Assembly: GCA_937923485.1 (NCBI GenBank)
Contig: CALDUE010000078.1
Coordinates: forward strand, 1-34,643
DNA from: an uncultured Saprospiraceae bacterium
GTDB lineage: Bacteria > Bacteroidota > Bacteroidia > Chitinophagales > Saprospiraceae
Direction: 5' to 3'
Length of the DNA stretch: 34,643 nucleotides
The notes under the pieces were generated by a model. It was not told where the DNA came from. It saw only the letters and a list, made by a program, of their open reading frames with translations, and made no database searches. Below are positions 16,601 through 26,000 of the stretch, piece after piece (position 1 is the stretch's first letter; each line of letters opens with the position of its first letter). Both the position numbers and the translations under genes were made by a program.

Positions 16601-19518
16601 AGATTACTGTGCAAGCATTGACCGTGGCTGATTTTGACGTCACTACGCAAGGAGCGCTAGGAATTTCTATCACAAACACAGCGACCAACGGGACGAGCTA
16701 CAGCTACGATTTTGGAGACGGTAACAGTTCGACTTCAGAAAACCCAATGCATACCTACAATGCTCCAGGAACTTTCACGATCGAGCAGACAGTAACTGGG
16801 CCATGTAATACAGACATCACAACGGAAACTATCACAGTGGGGCAAGCACCTACTGCTAACTTCAGTTCGAATTTAGGTAATGGCCAACTTTGTCCTGGAG
16901 AAACAGTAGCGTTTACAAGCACGAGCACCGGTGCAAGCACTTTCGCTTGGAGCTTCCCAGGAGGTACACCTTCAAGTTCGACTTCGGCAAATCCTGTCGT
17001 TACCTACGCTGCGTCTGGGGCTTATGATGTGAGTCTCACGGTTACAAACGCTTTGGGTTCCGACACCGAGACCCGATCAAATTTTGTTGGCGTTAATGAC
17101 TTACCGAGTGCCGCATTTGCGAGCGATGTGAATGGTCTACGTGTTGACTTTACAGATCAAAGCACAACGGTTACATCGTATGCATGGGACTTTGGAGATG
17201 GTAATACATCTACCATGGCCAATCCTTCTAATACTTATGCCAACGCTGGAACCTTCACGGTGACACTCACGGTAACAGGTCCTTGTGGTACAGACCAAAC
17301 GTCGACAAACGTGACTGTAGTTGCAGCGCCTAATGCCGATTTCACAAGTAGTAATCCGGAAGGATGTACGCCACACAGTGTAACATTCGATGCTTCAAGC
17401 TCAACTGGACTTGGAACTGTCATGTGGAGCTTCCCAGGAGGAACGCCAACCACTTCGACAGACCTAATGCCAACAGTAGTGTACAACGATGCTGGTTCGT
17501 TTGATGCAAGCCTCACGGTAACAAACAGCGAAGGAACAAATACACAGACAAGAACTGATTATATTGTTGTTGGAGCATTGCCAGTTGCAGACTTCACGAG
17601 CAACATTACGGGCTTGCTGGTGGATTTCACTAATCAAAGCACTAGCGCAACAACATTCGCCTGGGACTTCGGAGACGGCAACACCTCAAACTTGCTCAAT
17701 CCTTCACATCTCTACGCTAATGCTGGCACATTTACAGTGACGCTGACTGCTTCTAGTGACTGTGGTTCAGATCAAACGACGGCGACTGTTACGGTGGTAG
17801 ATGCTCCTTTTGCTAAGATTAATAACAGTACTGCAGAGGGCTGTGCTTCACATACCATCGTGTTCGATGCAACAGAGTCAAGAGGCTTAGGTACCGTAGA
17901 ATGGGACTTCCCAGGAGGTACGCCTTCGACTTCGACTGAGCTCATGCCAACAGTGGTATACGACAATCCAGGGACCTTCGACGTAACTCTTACGGTAACA
18001 AACAATCAAGGAACCGATACCGAAACCATCTCTGACTTGGTAATAATTAAAATGCTGCCTACGGCTTCGTTTACAAGTGATATCAACGAACTCACTGTCA
18101 CCTTTGATAATACAAGTTCTGCAAGTACATCATTCGATTGGGATTTTGGCGATGGCTCGAACTCCGCCAATCAATCCCCGATTCATACTTACGCGGTGAG
18201 TGGAACCTATGTGGTCAACCTAGACGTGACCAACGATTGTGGTACTGCACGTTTCTCTGAGACGATTACTGTTCTTGCAGCTCCCGTTGCAGCCTTTAGT
18301 CAGTCGAATGAAAGCGGTTGCGCTCCACTAACGGTTACCTATGACGCAAGTAATTCTACGGATATCGGAACGTTACAATGGACATTCCCTGGAGGAACAC
18401 CGAGTACAAGTACCGATATGATGCCAACAGTAACTTATAATACTGCTGGAACTTTTGATGCGCAACTCACAGTGACCAATGCATCTGGAACAGACACAGA
18501 GATTGTGTCTAACCTGATCACCGTCGCACCGCTGGCCGTAGCTGGATTTAACGTTGATGTAGATATGCTATCCGTAGACTTCTTGAACACATCTACCGAT
18601 GCAATCTCCTTTGATTGGGACTTTGGCAATGGACAAACGAGCACCGATCAAAACCCAAGTATTACATATGCAGCGGCGGGATCATTCGATGTGACTTTAA
18701 CGGTTACCAATGATTGCGGTACTGATGTTATCACGCAGACCGTAGTCGTTGCAGAAGGATTACCAAATGCGGAATTCTCCATTAACGAAACAACAGGCTG
18801 TGCGCCACTAGTAGTAAACTTTATGGACTTAACCACGGGAGACCCTTCTTCTTGGCTATGGACGGTTTCAAGTAATAACGGAGTGATGCTCACCAGCACA
18901 GAGCAGAACCCAGAGTTTATACTTGATGAGGCAGGCGTTTACACTGTCACTCTAGAAGCGACGAATAGCGCAGGTTCTACAACTGAGGTTCGTAGTGATG
19001 TTATCACTGTCCGTGATGTCCCAACGGCAGTAGCCTCTATTGTTTCTGAAAACGGGGCTACGATCCAATTCGATGCAACGTTGACTGATGCTGATTCCTT
19101 CTTGTGGGTCTTTGGAGATGGTAATACTTCAACAATTGAAGATCCGCTCCACACATATGACGTCAATGGGACCTATACCGTTACTCTGACCGCTACCAAC
19201 GAGTGTGGCGAGGTCGTTGAAATGTTAACCGTAGACATTGCGGTATCAAGCGTAGGTGAGCTGCCAGAGGCAGCTAAGTTCAATCTTTTCCCTAATCCAG
19301 CGAGTGATCAAGTTACATGGATCTTAAGTGGTGTTCCTACAGAGCGTGTAACCTTAGTCGTTACTGACGTACTTGGCAGAGAAGTGAAACGAGAGCAATT
19401 AGGAACAGCTTCGACCTTCCGGCAAAACCTGTTCCTCACGAATTGGGCAGCAGGAACCTACGTTGTAAGAATCGTAGGTGAAAGCTATGAGCACCAGGTC
19501 CGCGTGGTGAAGCAGTAG
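13699..19518 (+). CDS. Secreted M12B-like metalloprotease with 18 PKD domains and T9SS sorting domain
   Basis: A 1939-residue protein. Signal peptide 1-19 (ending LLAQ); pro-region to about 205; zinc metallopeptidase domain about 205-400 with HEIGHNFSCNHD (349-360), the HExxHxxxxxHD signature of reprolysin/ADAM-type (M12B) enzymes, followed by a Met-turn-like IMAP (M368). Next come 18 PKD domains (406-1851) and a type A T9SS C-terminal domain (about 1855-1939: FNLFPNPASDQ ... GTYVVRIVG). It should be secreted through the T9SS pore and anchored or released after CTD cleavage. Catalytic residues are all present, so it is predicted active; the substrate is unknown. An acidic/His-rich segment (DDHDEHKSNENE) before the catalytic domain may be a propeptide cleavage region. 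Closed by a strong terminator. Confidence 0.95.
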   Translation: MRNFFLLVASFLLANSLLAQLPTFESTASRAPLSQESAEAIGQEFSDFQRVSFDEDVFKEFLEKEDGNASFKLGLGGNEWIVDVEPFDPRSEDYVLRIKTDNGIETRPRTANMTYRGFTRGPKPQEICFTVIDDFVYGLIAEDGDALFFQSLWLTDPSAPKEDLLLFRGKDGILPDDHMCGTDEVAHESPDDHDEHKSNENEAQRAMMTCFTVEIAIASDFSMFQKFGNNAIALEARNAGVIAFVNTDYSGQFANDYIFTVVEQFVSTTSTSDPWTSSLSASALLNSFTGWAPGGFSSSHDLGELWTDRNFTGSTIGVAWLNGLCNSSRYHILQDFTTNSNLTRVLVSHEIGHNFSCNHDAGGSPFIMAPAVQNTSTWSTLSINSVNGFAPNRPCLSSFNCGGPTPPVAGFSASTQTVCEGQQVSFTDQSTGADSWSWTFPGGNPSISTDQNPVVTYISPGLHDVTLTVTNTFGSDTQTANGFINVDPLPIPNFTTTVIAPLQIEFDNLTAAGLGYSWNFGDGNFSTDFEPTHTYAAPGGYSVVLTAFNACGQVSIQMFIDVIVPPTASFTSTAATGCAPHSVTFTSNSTGTVDTYDWVFPGGNPSTSSDPSPTVVYDTPGSYNVELTVTNSVGSNTLVENTFVTVEDVPTAGFSESVTGTTVDIVDTSTDADSYSYDFGDGTTSTDANPMHTYSMGGTFTITQTVTNTCGSDMATATVTISAAPVASFISSGEACFGDPVTLTSTSTGNVTSLTYDITRPDGSVFTSSQDPFIFTPTQRGSYDVVLTASNASGSSSFSTANAIVVLATPTTSFSFVANGQDVSFNGSVSPIRQGSAATYTWDFGDNNTSTDQNPTHTYSLPGTYTVTLTANNGCEADVATQTITIGNTPTATFVRSPSGDICPGDQVTYTATVNGTATSITWNLPGASVTNPTGAVVNVTYPQSGTFDASIEVCNALGCNTNMSNNEITVQALTVADFDVTTQGALGISITNTATNGTSYSYDFGDGNSSTSENPMHTYNAPGTFTIEQTVTGPCNTDITTETITVGQAPTANFSSNLGNGQLCPGETVAFTSTSTGASTFAWSFPGGTPSSSTSANPVVTYAASGAYDVSLTVTNALGSDTETRSNFVGVNDLPSAAFASDVNGLRVDFTDQSTTVTSYAWDFGDGNTSTMANPSNTYANAGTFTVTLTVTGPCGTDQTSTNVTVVAAPNADFTSSNPEGCTPHSVTFDASSSTGLGTVMWSFPGGTPTTSTDLMPTVVYNDAGSFDASLTVTNSEGTNTQTRTDYIVVGALPVADFTSNITGLLVDFTNQSTSATTFAWDFGDGNTSNLLNPSHLYANAGTFTVTLTASSDCGSDQTTATVTVVDAPFAKINNSTAEGCASHTIVFDATESRGLGTVEWDFPGGTPSTSTELMPTVVYDNPGTFDVTLTVTNNQGTDTETISDLVIIKMLPTASFTSDINELTVTFDNTSSASTSFDWDFGDGSNSANQSPIHTYAVSGTYVVNLDVTNDCGTARFSETITVLAAPVAAFSQSNESGCAPLTVTYDASNSTDIGTLQWTFPGGTPSTSTDMMPTVTYNTAGTFDAQLTVTNASGTDTEIVSNLITVAPLAVAGFNVDVDMLSVDFLNTSTDAISFDWDFGNGQTSTDQNPSITYAAAGSFDVTLTVTNDCGTDVITQTVVVAEGLPNAEFSINETTGCAPLVVNFMDLTTGDPSSWLWTVSSNNGVMLTSTEQNPEFILDEAGVYTVTLEATNSAGSTTEVRSDVITVRDVPTAVASIVSENGATIQFDATLTDADSFLWVFGDGNTSTIEDPLHTYDVNGTYTVTLTATNECGEVVEMLTVDIAVSSVGELPEAAKFNLFPNPASDQVTWILSGVPTERVTLVVTDVLGREVKREQLGTASTFRQNLFLTNWAAGTYVVRIVGESYEHQVRVVKQ
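14914..19251 (+). repeat. 18 PKD repeats in strict long/short alternation
   Basis: Nine A-B pairs of about 160 residues. A domains (83-86 aa) carry a Cys near the start (for example EGCTPHSVTF) and mostly an FPGG turn. B domains (about 75 aa) mostly carry FGDG and a Cys near the end (NDCGTD type). Boundaries checked: A1 residues 406-489, B2 490-564, A3 565-649, B4 from 650, B18 from 1775. Deviations: A5 has no FPGG, A7 has LPGA and two extra Cys, A17 lacks the FPGG turn. Confidence 0.88.
15656..15669 (+). repeat. Dispersed 14-mer GTTTTAGCGAAAGC, copy 5
   Basis: This copy lies in the fourth PKD domain of the metalloprotease gene, in the coding sense, read as GFSES: the same codon phase as copies 1 and 6. 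None of the other 17 PKD domains has it, so it is not inherited from the PKD repeat. Confidence 0.75.
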
Positions 19519-19542
19519 CAAGCTAAATTTTATGAGCGATCT

Positions 19543-19578
19543 GAAGCCCCTGCATCCGAAAATGCAGGGGCTTCTTTT
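19543..19578 (+). terminator. Intrinsic terminator of the metalloprotease gene
   Basis: GAAGCCCCTGCAT (19543-19555), loop CCGAAA, ATGCAGGGGCTTC (19562-19574), then TTTT. A perfect 13-bp stem 24 bases past the stop codon. Confidence 0.95.
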
Positions 19579-20077
19579 ATGTATTTGTAGCGGCTACCAA
19601 CATCCTACAAGACTTTCTAGCAAGTTGCCCGAGAATAACCTTATTCAACTATTTTTTGTCATAAACGCGGACTTAGAGACCGCTATGATTAAAGCTTCTA
19701 ATCAGTATTTTTTTAGTGTATCTCGGTAGTTTCCTCTCAATGAGATTTTAATATTGTATGTGAAAACAAGTTTATTAAACTGATATAACCAACTCTTATG
19801 CATGTATTTACGGCTATTTTTTGGAGTTCTTCTACGATCGTGATGGTGTCCATAAATAGGTGAGGAGAAAAAGGCTGAAAGAAATTTTATATGGCATCTT
19901 ACAGGGAATTGATTGTAGAATAAGACTCTCGGTGGAAATTAACCTAACGAATGATCCGAGGTGTTAGTCATTTACTTGGTACATTGCTAGGAGCTTTACG
20001 CTGAATTTTCGGATTATCTACACTCGTCTTCTTTAAGAAAGTGGGTTGAACGCATCCAGACGAACTAAAAACGGTTT
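19579..20077. other. About 500-base gap before the 2299-residue protein gene
   Basis: After the terminator there is an AT-rich stretch without a credible gene; the only open frame (19532-19729) has no coding character and overlaps the terminator. TACATTGC (19980-19987) resembles the phylum -7 box but lacks a partner. The promoter of the following giant-gene series should lie here. The length leaves room for a regulator-binding region or a small RNA, but no structure was found by eye. Confidence 0.4.
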
Positions 20078-23000
20078 ATGAAAAGAGTCTTAATGCTGAT
20101 GCTCTGCGTCCTTGAATTAGCTGTAGTTCAATTACACGCACAAAGTCCTGTTTGTGTAGCAGCAACTGAATTCTGTGCGGAAAACAACCTTAGCTTTCCA
20201 GCCTCTACCAATGCTGGTAATCCTCCACCTGGCAATAACTATGGGTGCCTGGCAACTCAACCCAATCCAGCATGGTTCTACATGAGCACAACTGCAGCGG
20301 GTTCGGCCACTATCAATTTAAATAGTGCCCCTGCCGTTGACATTGATTTCGCGCTTTGGGGACCATTTACTTCCCTTAGTGATGCACTGAGCAACTGCGG
20401 TAGTTTGGGAAACCCAATCTCCTGCAGCTATGATCCTGCTTCCAATGAAACAGCCGTTCTTAACTCAGGAGGACCAGGGGAGTTTTTCATTATGCTGATT
20501 ACAAACTTTAGTAATCAACCAACTCAAATATCAGGAACAACGACTAGTACCATCCTGTCTTGTAATGCCTGTCTTGCCGAGGGCGGCTCATTAAGTCCAG
20601 CTAACCAAGCAGGGTGTTTTTCTAACCTGCAAAATATCGAGGTAGACTTCGGTTCGTTTACACCAAGTCCTATCGAGTATGGCTATGCGCTAGTTGTTAC
20701 AGATCCAATCACTGGTACGATTACACAAGAGTTTGTCGGGACAACGCTCTCTCCAACCTTGCTTGGTCCAGGTACTTTCCGCGTTTGTGGAATTAGTTAT
20801 GAATTTGCCAGTGGACCTGCAAGTTTTGTAGGACAGAATTACAACAGCATCCAAGCTGATTTAGGATCTGCGACGCCAAGCTTTTGTGGTGACTTATCAG
20901 ATAATTGCGTGGACATCATTATCCGCCCTGATCCAACACCTACTTTTATAGTGGACTCGGTGTGTACGGGGGCATCAGCTCCAAATTGCCCATTCATAAA
21001 CAACGCGTATATCTGCGACCCCGGTGGCGGCTCTTTTACAGTACAAAATGCCTTCGGCTGTGACTCTCTGGTTACTTATCTCATTACACCGAGAGGGTCC
21101 ATCGTCGCTGTGGATTCAGTGCAAGTCTGTCCAGGTGAACCCTTCACGTTCGACGGTGTAGATTATTTTGCACCTGGTCCTGCTGTTATCACAGTTCCAA
21201 CCTCAAGCACAGGATGCGACACGACCTTGTTCTTATTCATTCAAGAAGAACCGCTATTCGCACTGATTACGCCTCCGTTTTTCAACCTCGATTGTATCAA
21301 TCCAACGGTAGATTTATCTAGTGCAGGTTCCACCACGGGTACAGATATTACTCAAGTATGGCTTGGTCCAACCGGAGTCGTCGGAACAGGGCAAACGATT
21401 ACGGTCACTGAACCTGGTACGTATACCCTCACCGTTGTTCGTACAGATCCGAGAACCGGTGAAACTTGTACTGCAATGGCTACGGCAGTAATAACTGAAT
21501 CTCCGCCCGAAACAGGACAGCCAACCGCTAACGGACCAGTGGCTTTGTGTGTAGGCGAAAACGGAACGTATACCTATTCCTATACAGGCCCGAATGGCCC
21601 GTACACCTTTTCCTACGACATCCGAAATATTCCTGCTACAGTCGTGACAGACATTCCAGGATCGCTAACACTCAATTTCACAGCAGGAGGAACCGCAGAA
21701 GTTTGTTTCACTGCAACCGGCTCTTGCGGCCCAACACCTGAAACTTGCGTTACAACACAAATAGAAGCACCAGTAACAGCAGATGCTGGGGCTGATGAAT
21801 CGTTTTGTGCGCTAAATGGTACGGTTTCAGGCAACCCCGCAGGAGGAACATGGTCCGCCCTACCGGGGCCTGATGGAACTGGTTCAGTCACAAACCCCAC
21901 GCAGGCTTCTACCAATGTAGCTGCAGGTAGTCCAGGTACCTATCCATTCGAATATTCCTTTGGCGGGAACTGCCCTTCGTCAGATACGGTGCTGGTCACT
22001 TTTGCAGATCCACTTATGGTGATCAATACGAATGAGACCTGTAATAATGCCACCCTTGAGTACACCGTCACCTTTGAAATCACCGGGGGGACTCCTCCTT
22101 ATTCGACCACAGGTACACCAGGAACTTTAGCTGGAAATCTTTTCTCGAGTAATCCAATTACTTCTGGTGATAGCTACAGCATTATTGTTCTTGATGTCAA
22201 TGGCTGTCCGGCAACAGTGCAAGGGAGCTTCAACTGCTCATGTACAACTGAGGCTGGCGACATGTCAAACACCTTAATTGAGGTTTGTATCCCCGATAGT
22301 CTGCAGGCAGACCTTGTAAGTAATGAAGTGAATGATGGCGACGATGTTGGAACGTATGTTCTTCATACAAGTCCGACCGATGTACTTGGGACAGTTTTAC
22401 AAACAAACGCTACACGTTGGTTCTTCTTTCAAGGACCAATTACAGTTGATGTTACTTACTATGTGAGCTATATTATCGGGACTGATGATGGCAACGGTAA
22501 CCCTGATCCAAACGACCCTTGTTTTGACGTAAGTATAGGTCAACCTGTTGTTTGGAGAGATGGTATCGTCGTGGACGCAGGTCCAGATCAAATAGTTTGC
22601 GGACTTTCAACGACTTTGGATGCAACAGGAACTCCTGGGACTTGGACGCTACCAGCAGGTACATCTGTAAGTTCAAACACTGACCCTGGAGCAACATTCT
22701 CAGGTCCAGCAGGAACTCATATTTTGACATGGTCTTCCGTTGGAAACATATGTCCAACAAGCGATCAAGTTGAAATCACACTCACAGAGCCAATGGATGC
22801 TGTGAACGTAGATGAACAATGCGACAACACTGGCCAAGAGTACATTCTTACGTTTGAGATTATCGGAGGCACGCCACCGTTTATTTCCACTGGTACTTCA
22901 GGTATAATTTCTGGAAACACCTTCACGAGTAATCCTATCGCCTCTGGTGATGCTTACAGCATCGTAATCTTGGATAGCAATGGCTGTTCTACGACTATTC

Positions 23001-26000
23001 AAGGAAGCCATACCTGTGATTGTACGACCGACGCAGGCTTAATGTCTGATGTCCTTATTGAGGTCTGTGTGCCCGATAGCATTCAAGCTGACCTGGTAAG
23101 CAATGAGGTGTTCGATGCAAACGATGTAGGAACCTATATCCTACATACGAGCCCGACGGATGTGCTTGGTACCGTATTGCAAACAAACTCATCCCGCTGG
23201 TTCTTCTTCCAAGGTCCAGTAGTGGTCGACGTTACTTATTACGTAAGTTATGTGATCGGGAATGACGATGGAAGTGGTAACCCTGATCCAAACGACCCTT
23301 GTTTTGACGTAAGTATAGGTCAACCTGTAGTTTGGAGAGATGGTATTGTGGTAGACGCAGGTCCAGATCAGATAGTTTGCGGACTTTCAACAACTTTGGA
23401 GGCAACAGGAACTCCTGGGACTTGGACGGTGCCAGCAGGTACATCTGTGAGTTCAAGCACTGACCCTGGAGCAACATTCTCAGGTCCAGCAGGAACTCAT
23501 ATTTTGACATGGTCTTCCGTTGGAAACATATGTCCAACAAGCGATCAAGTTGAAATCACACTCACAGAGCCAATGGATGCTGTGAACCTCGATGAGGTAT
23601 GTAATAGTACAAACCTTGACTATGTACTCACCTTCGAGATAACAGGAGGCACTCCTCCATTCACTACCGTTGGGACATCAGGAACACTTACGGGAGGTAT
23701 TTTTACGAGTGATCCAATCGTTTCAGGTGATGCGTATAGCATCGTAATTTTGGACGCTAACGGTTGTTCTACCACGGTTCAAGGCAGTCGTACCTGTGAC
23801 TGCAGCACGGATGCGGGTGAGATGCCTACAGACTTGTTAGAGGCGTGTATTCCAAGTGATATTCAAGCTGGACTCGTATCTAACGAGATGCTAGATGGCG
23901 ATGATGTGGGTACCTATGTCCTACATACGAGCGCAACGGGAACACTTGGTACGGTACTTCAGACAAGTGCAACAAGTTTATTCTCCTTCCAAGCGCCAAT
24001 TACAGTAGACGTAACGTATTACGTCTCCTATATTCTCGGTTCAGATGATGGTACGGGCAACCCTGATCCTAATGATCCGTGTTTTGACGTAAGTATAGGA
24101 CAGCCAATCGTCTGGAGAGATATTCCTGCCTTGGATGCTGGACCAGATGAGGCGCTTTGTGGATTGTCGACAGTGCTTCAGGCCACAGGTGGTCCAGGCG
24201 TATGGACCATTCCTGCCGGTACCACGATTAGTAGCATGAGTGATCCGAATGCGACTTTCTCCTCAACCACACATGGTACGTACATACTGACTTGGTCTTC
24301 TGATGGAGCTTTTTGTCCAACTTCAGAAACCGTGCAAATTACCTTCAACGAAGACCCTGAGGCAACCAATACGTTTGCCTGTGATTCTGGCGATCCTCTC
24401 GCTGTGGTAACGATCACAGCTTCAGGAGGACAGGCACCGTATACTTTGGTTGGACTGCCTCCAGCAGGTCCCGGTCCAATTTTCACACTCAACCTTCCAG
24501 CTGGAATGCCTTATAGCTTTTCGGTGGTCGATGCGAACGGGTGTAGCTCAATCACCTATACAAATACGCCGAACTGCGATTGCGAAACAGTCGCGCCGAC
24601 ACTTGCAGCAGGGGCAACATTGTGTGCTGGTGATGTAGTTCAATTACCAGCAGCTACCGGAGGCTTCAATGACGGGGATGATGCAACAGTCTACATCCTC
24701 TATGAAGGCTCAGCAACAAACGTCACAAATCTCCTTGCGACCTCTTCCTCGCCAAGCTTCCCTTGGAACGTTGGCTACACCTCGGGTTCTACCTTCTACA
24801 TCGCTGCAATAAGAGGCAATGATGATGGAAGCGGTGGGGTTGACCCCGCTGATCCATGTTTGGATACTTCCCCAGGTGTGCCAATAATTTGGAATGCGCT
24901 GCCATCAATTACACTCAGCGATGCGATTACTTGCGAAGGAGATACGGCAAGAGTAGCCTACCAGTATAATGGATTACTTCCTGCTGAAATTGATCTAGTC
25001 ATCGGCGGCGTGACACGAACATTTGCGATCACTTCAAACGCGGGTGAGTTTACATTCTTTGATGAGCAAGGTATGGTAAGTGTTGCAAGCTTACGCGAAA
25101 ACCCAGGTTGTGAAAACACAGGAGTTACAGCTACTGCAAATGTGTCTATTCAAACGATTCAATCTCCAGAATTAGGTCCAGACTTTAGTCTTTGCAACAG
25201 CGATGTAACGAGTGATCCATTTGAACTAGATTTAACGGCCTTAGTAATCTCTGGAGGAGGAGGCACTTGGTCTAGTCCAGATGCCCCAGGAGCATTGACT
25301 GGAACGATATTTAACGGAATTGGGCTAGCGCCAGGAAGCTATTTACTCGTTTATGAAACTGCTGCCGTAGCTTCTTGTCCAAGCCAGCGCGCAGAGGTAT
25401 CCGTAAACATTCGTGATTGTTCTTGTCCAAACCTTACACTGGTTGGTCCGGGCGTCCTTTGTAACAACGACGCACGTATTCAACTCGATGACCTCTTGGA
25501 AGATCCGCAGGTTGGTGATTGGTCTTTGACCGCGGTGCCATCAGGCACACGGCCGGGAACAATTACCAGTGGAATTTTTGACGCGACAAGTGCAGATGCA
25601 GGTACCTATCGCTTACTTTTTACCCTCACTCAGGGTAATGTTGCTGGTTGTCCAGATACAGCTTCGCTAGCGATAACCGTCGCTCGACAGCCGCTCGCGG
25701 GTTCTTCGACAGGCGATCTTTCCTTTTGTGAGGGAGATATGGAGGTAGTTGATCTCGCTAGTCTCCTTACTGGTCAAGATTCTGGTGGTGATTGGGTGAA
25801 TTTAAGCGGTGGGGCAGCTCCAATTAATGGTACCATTGACGTTTCAACCCTAGCTGCAGGAGATTACACCTTCGAGTATACAGTATCTGCACCGGCTCCA
25901 TGCGATTTTGCACGCGCCGAAGTTCAGCTTTCAATCAACGAAGGACCACAAGTAAATGCTGGAGCAGATGTTACGTTGAGCTGTATAGCACGGGTGGCAG

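Noticed and set aside
14914-19251. Regular repeats that could suggest a CRISPR array or satellite
   Set aside because: The periodicity is that of PKD protein domains (about 225 and 250 bases) inside one open frame, without conserved short repeats and spacers.
19532-19729. A 65-codon open frame after the metalloprotease gene
   Set aside because: It overlaps the strong terminator and has no recognisable composition or start context.
22473-23540. Two similar minus-strand open frames (22473-22760 and 23232-23540)
   Set aside because: They are antisense shadows of the 780-bp tandem modules; their similarity is only that of the modules.
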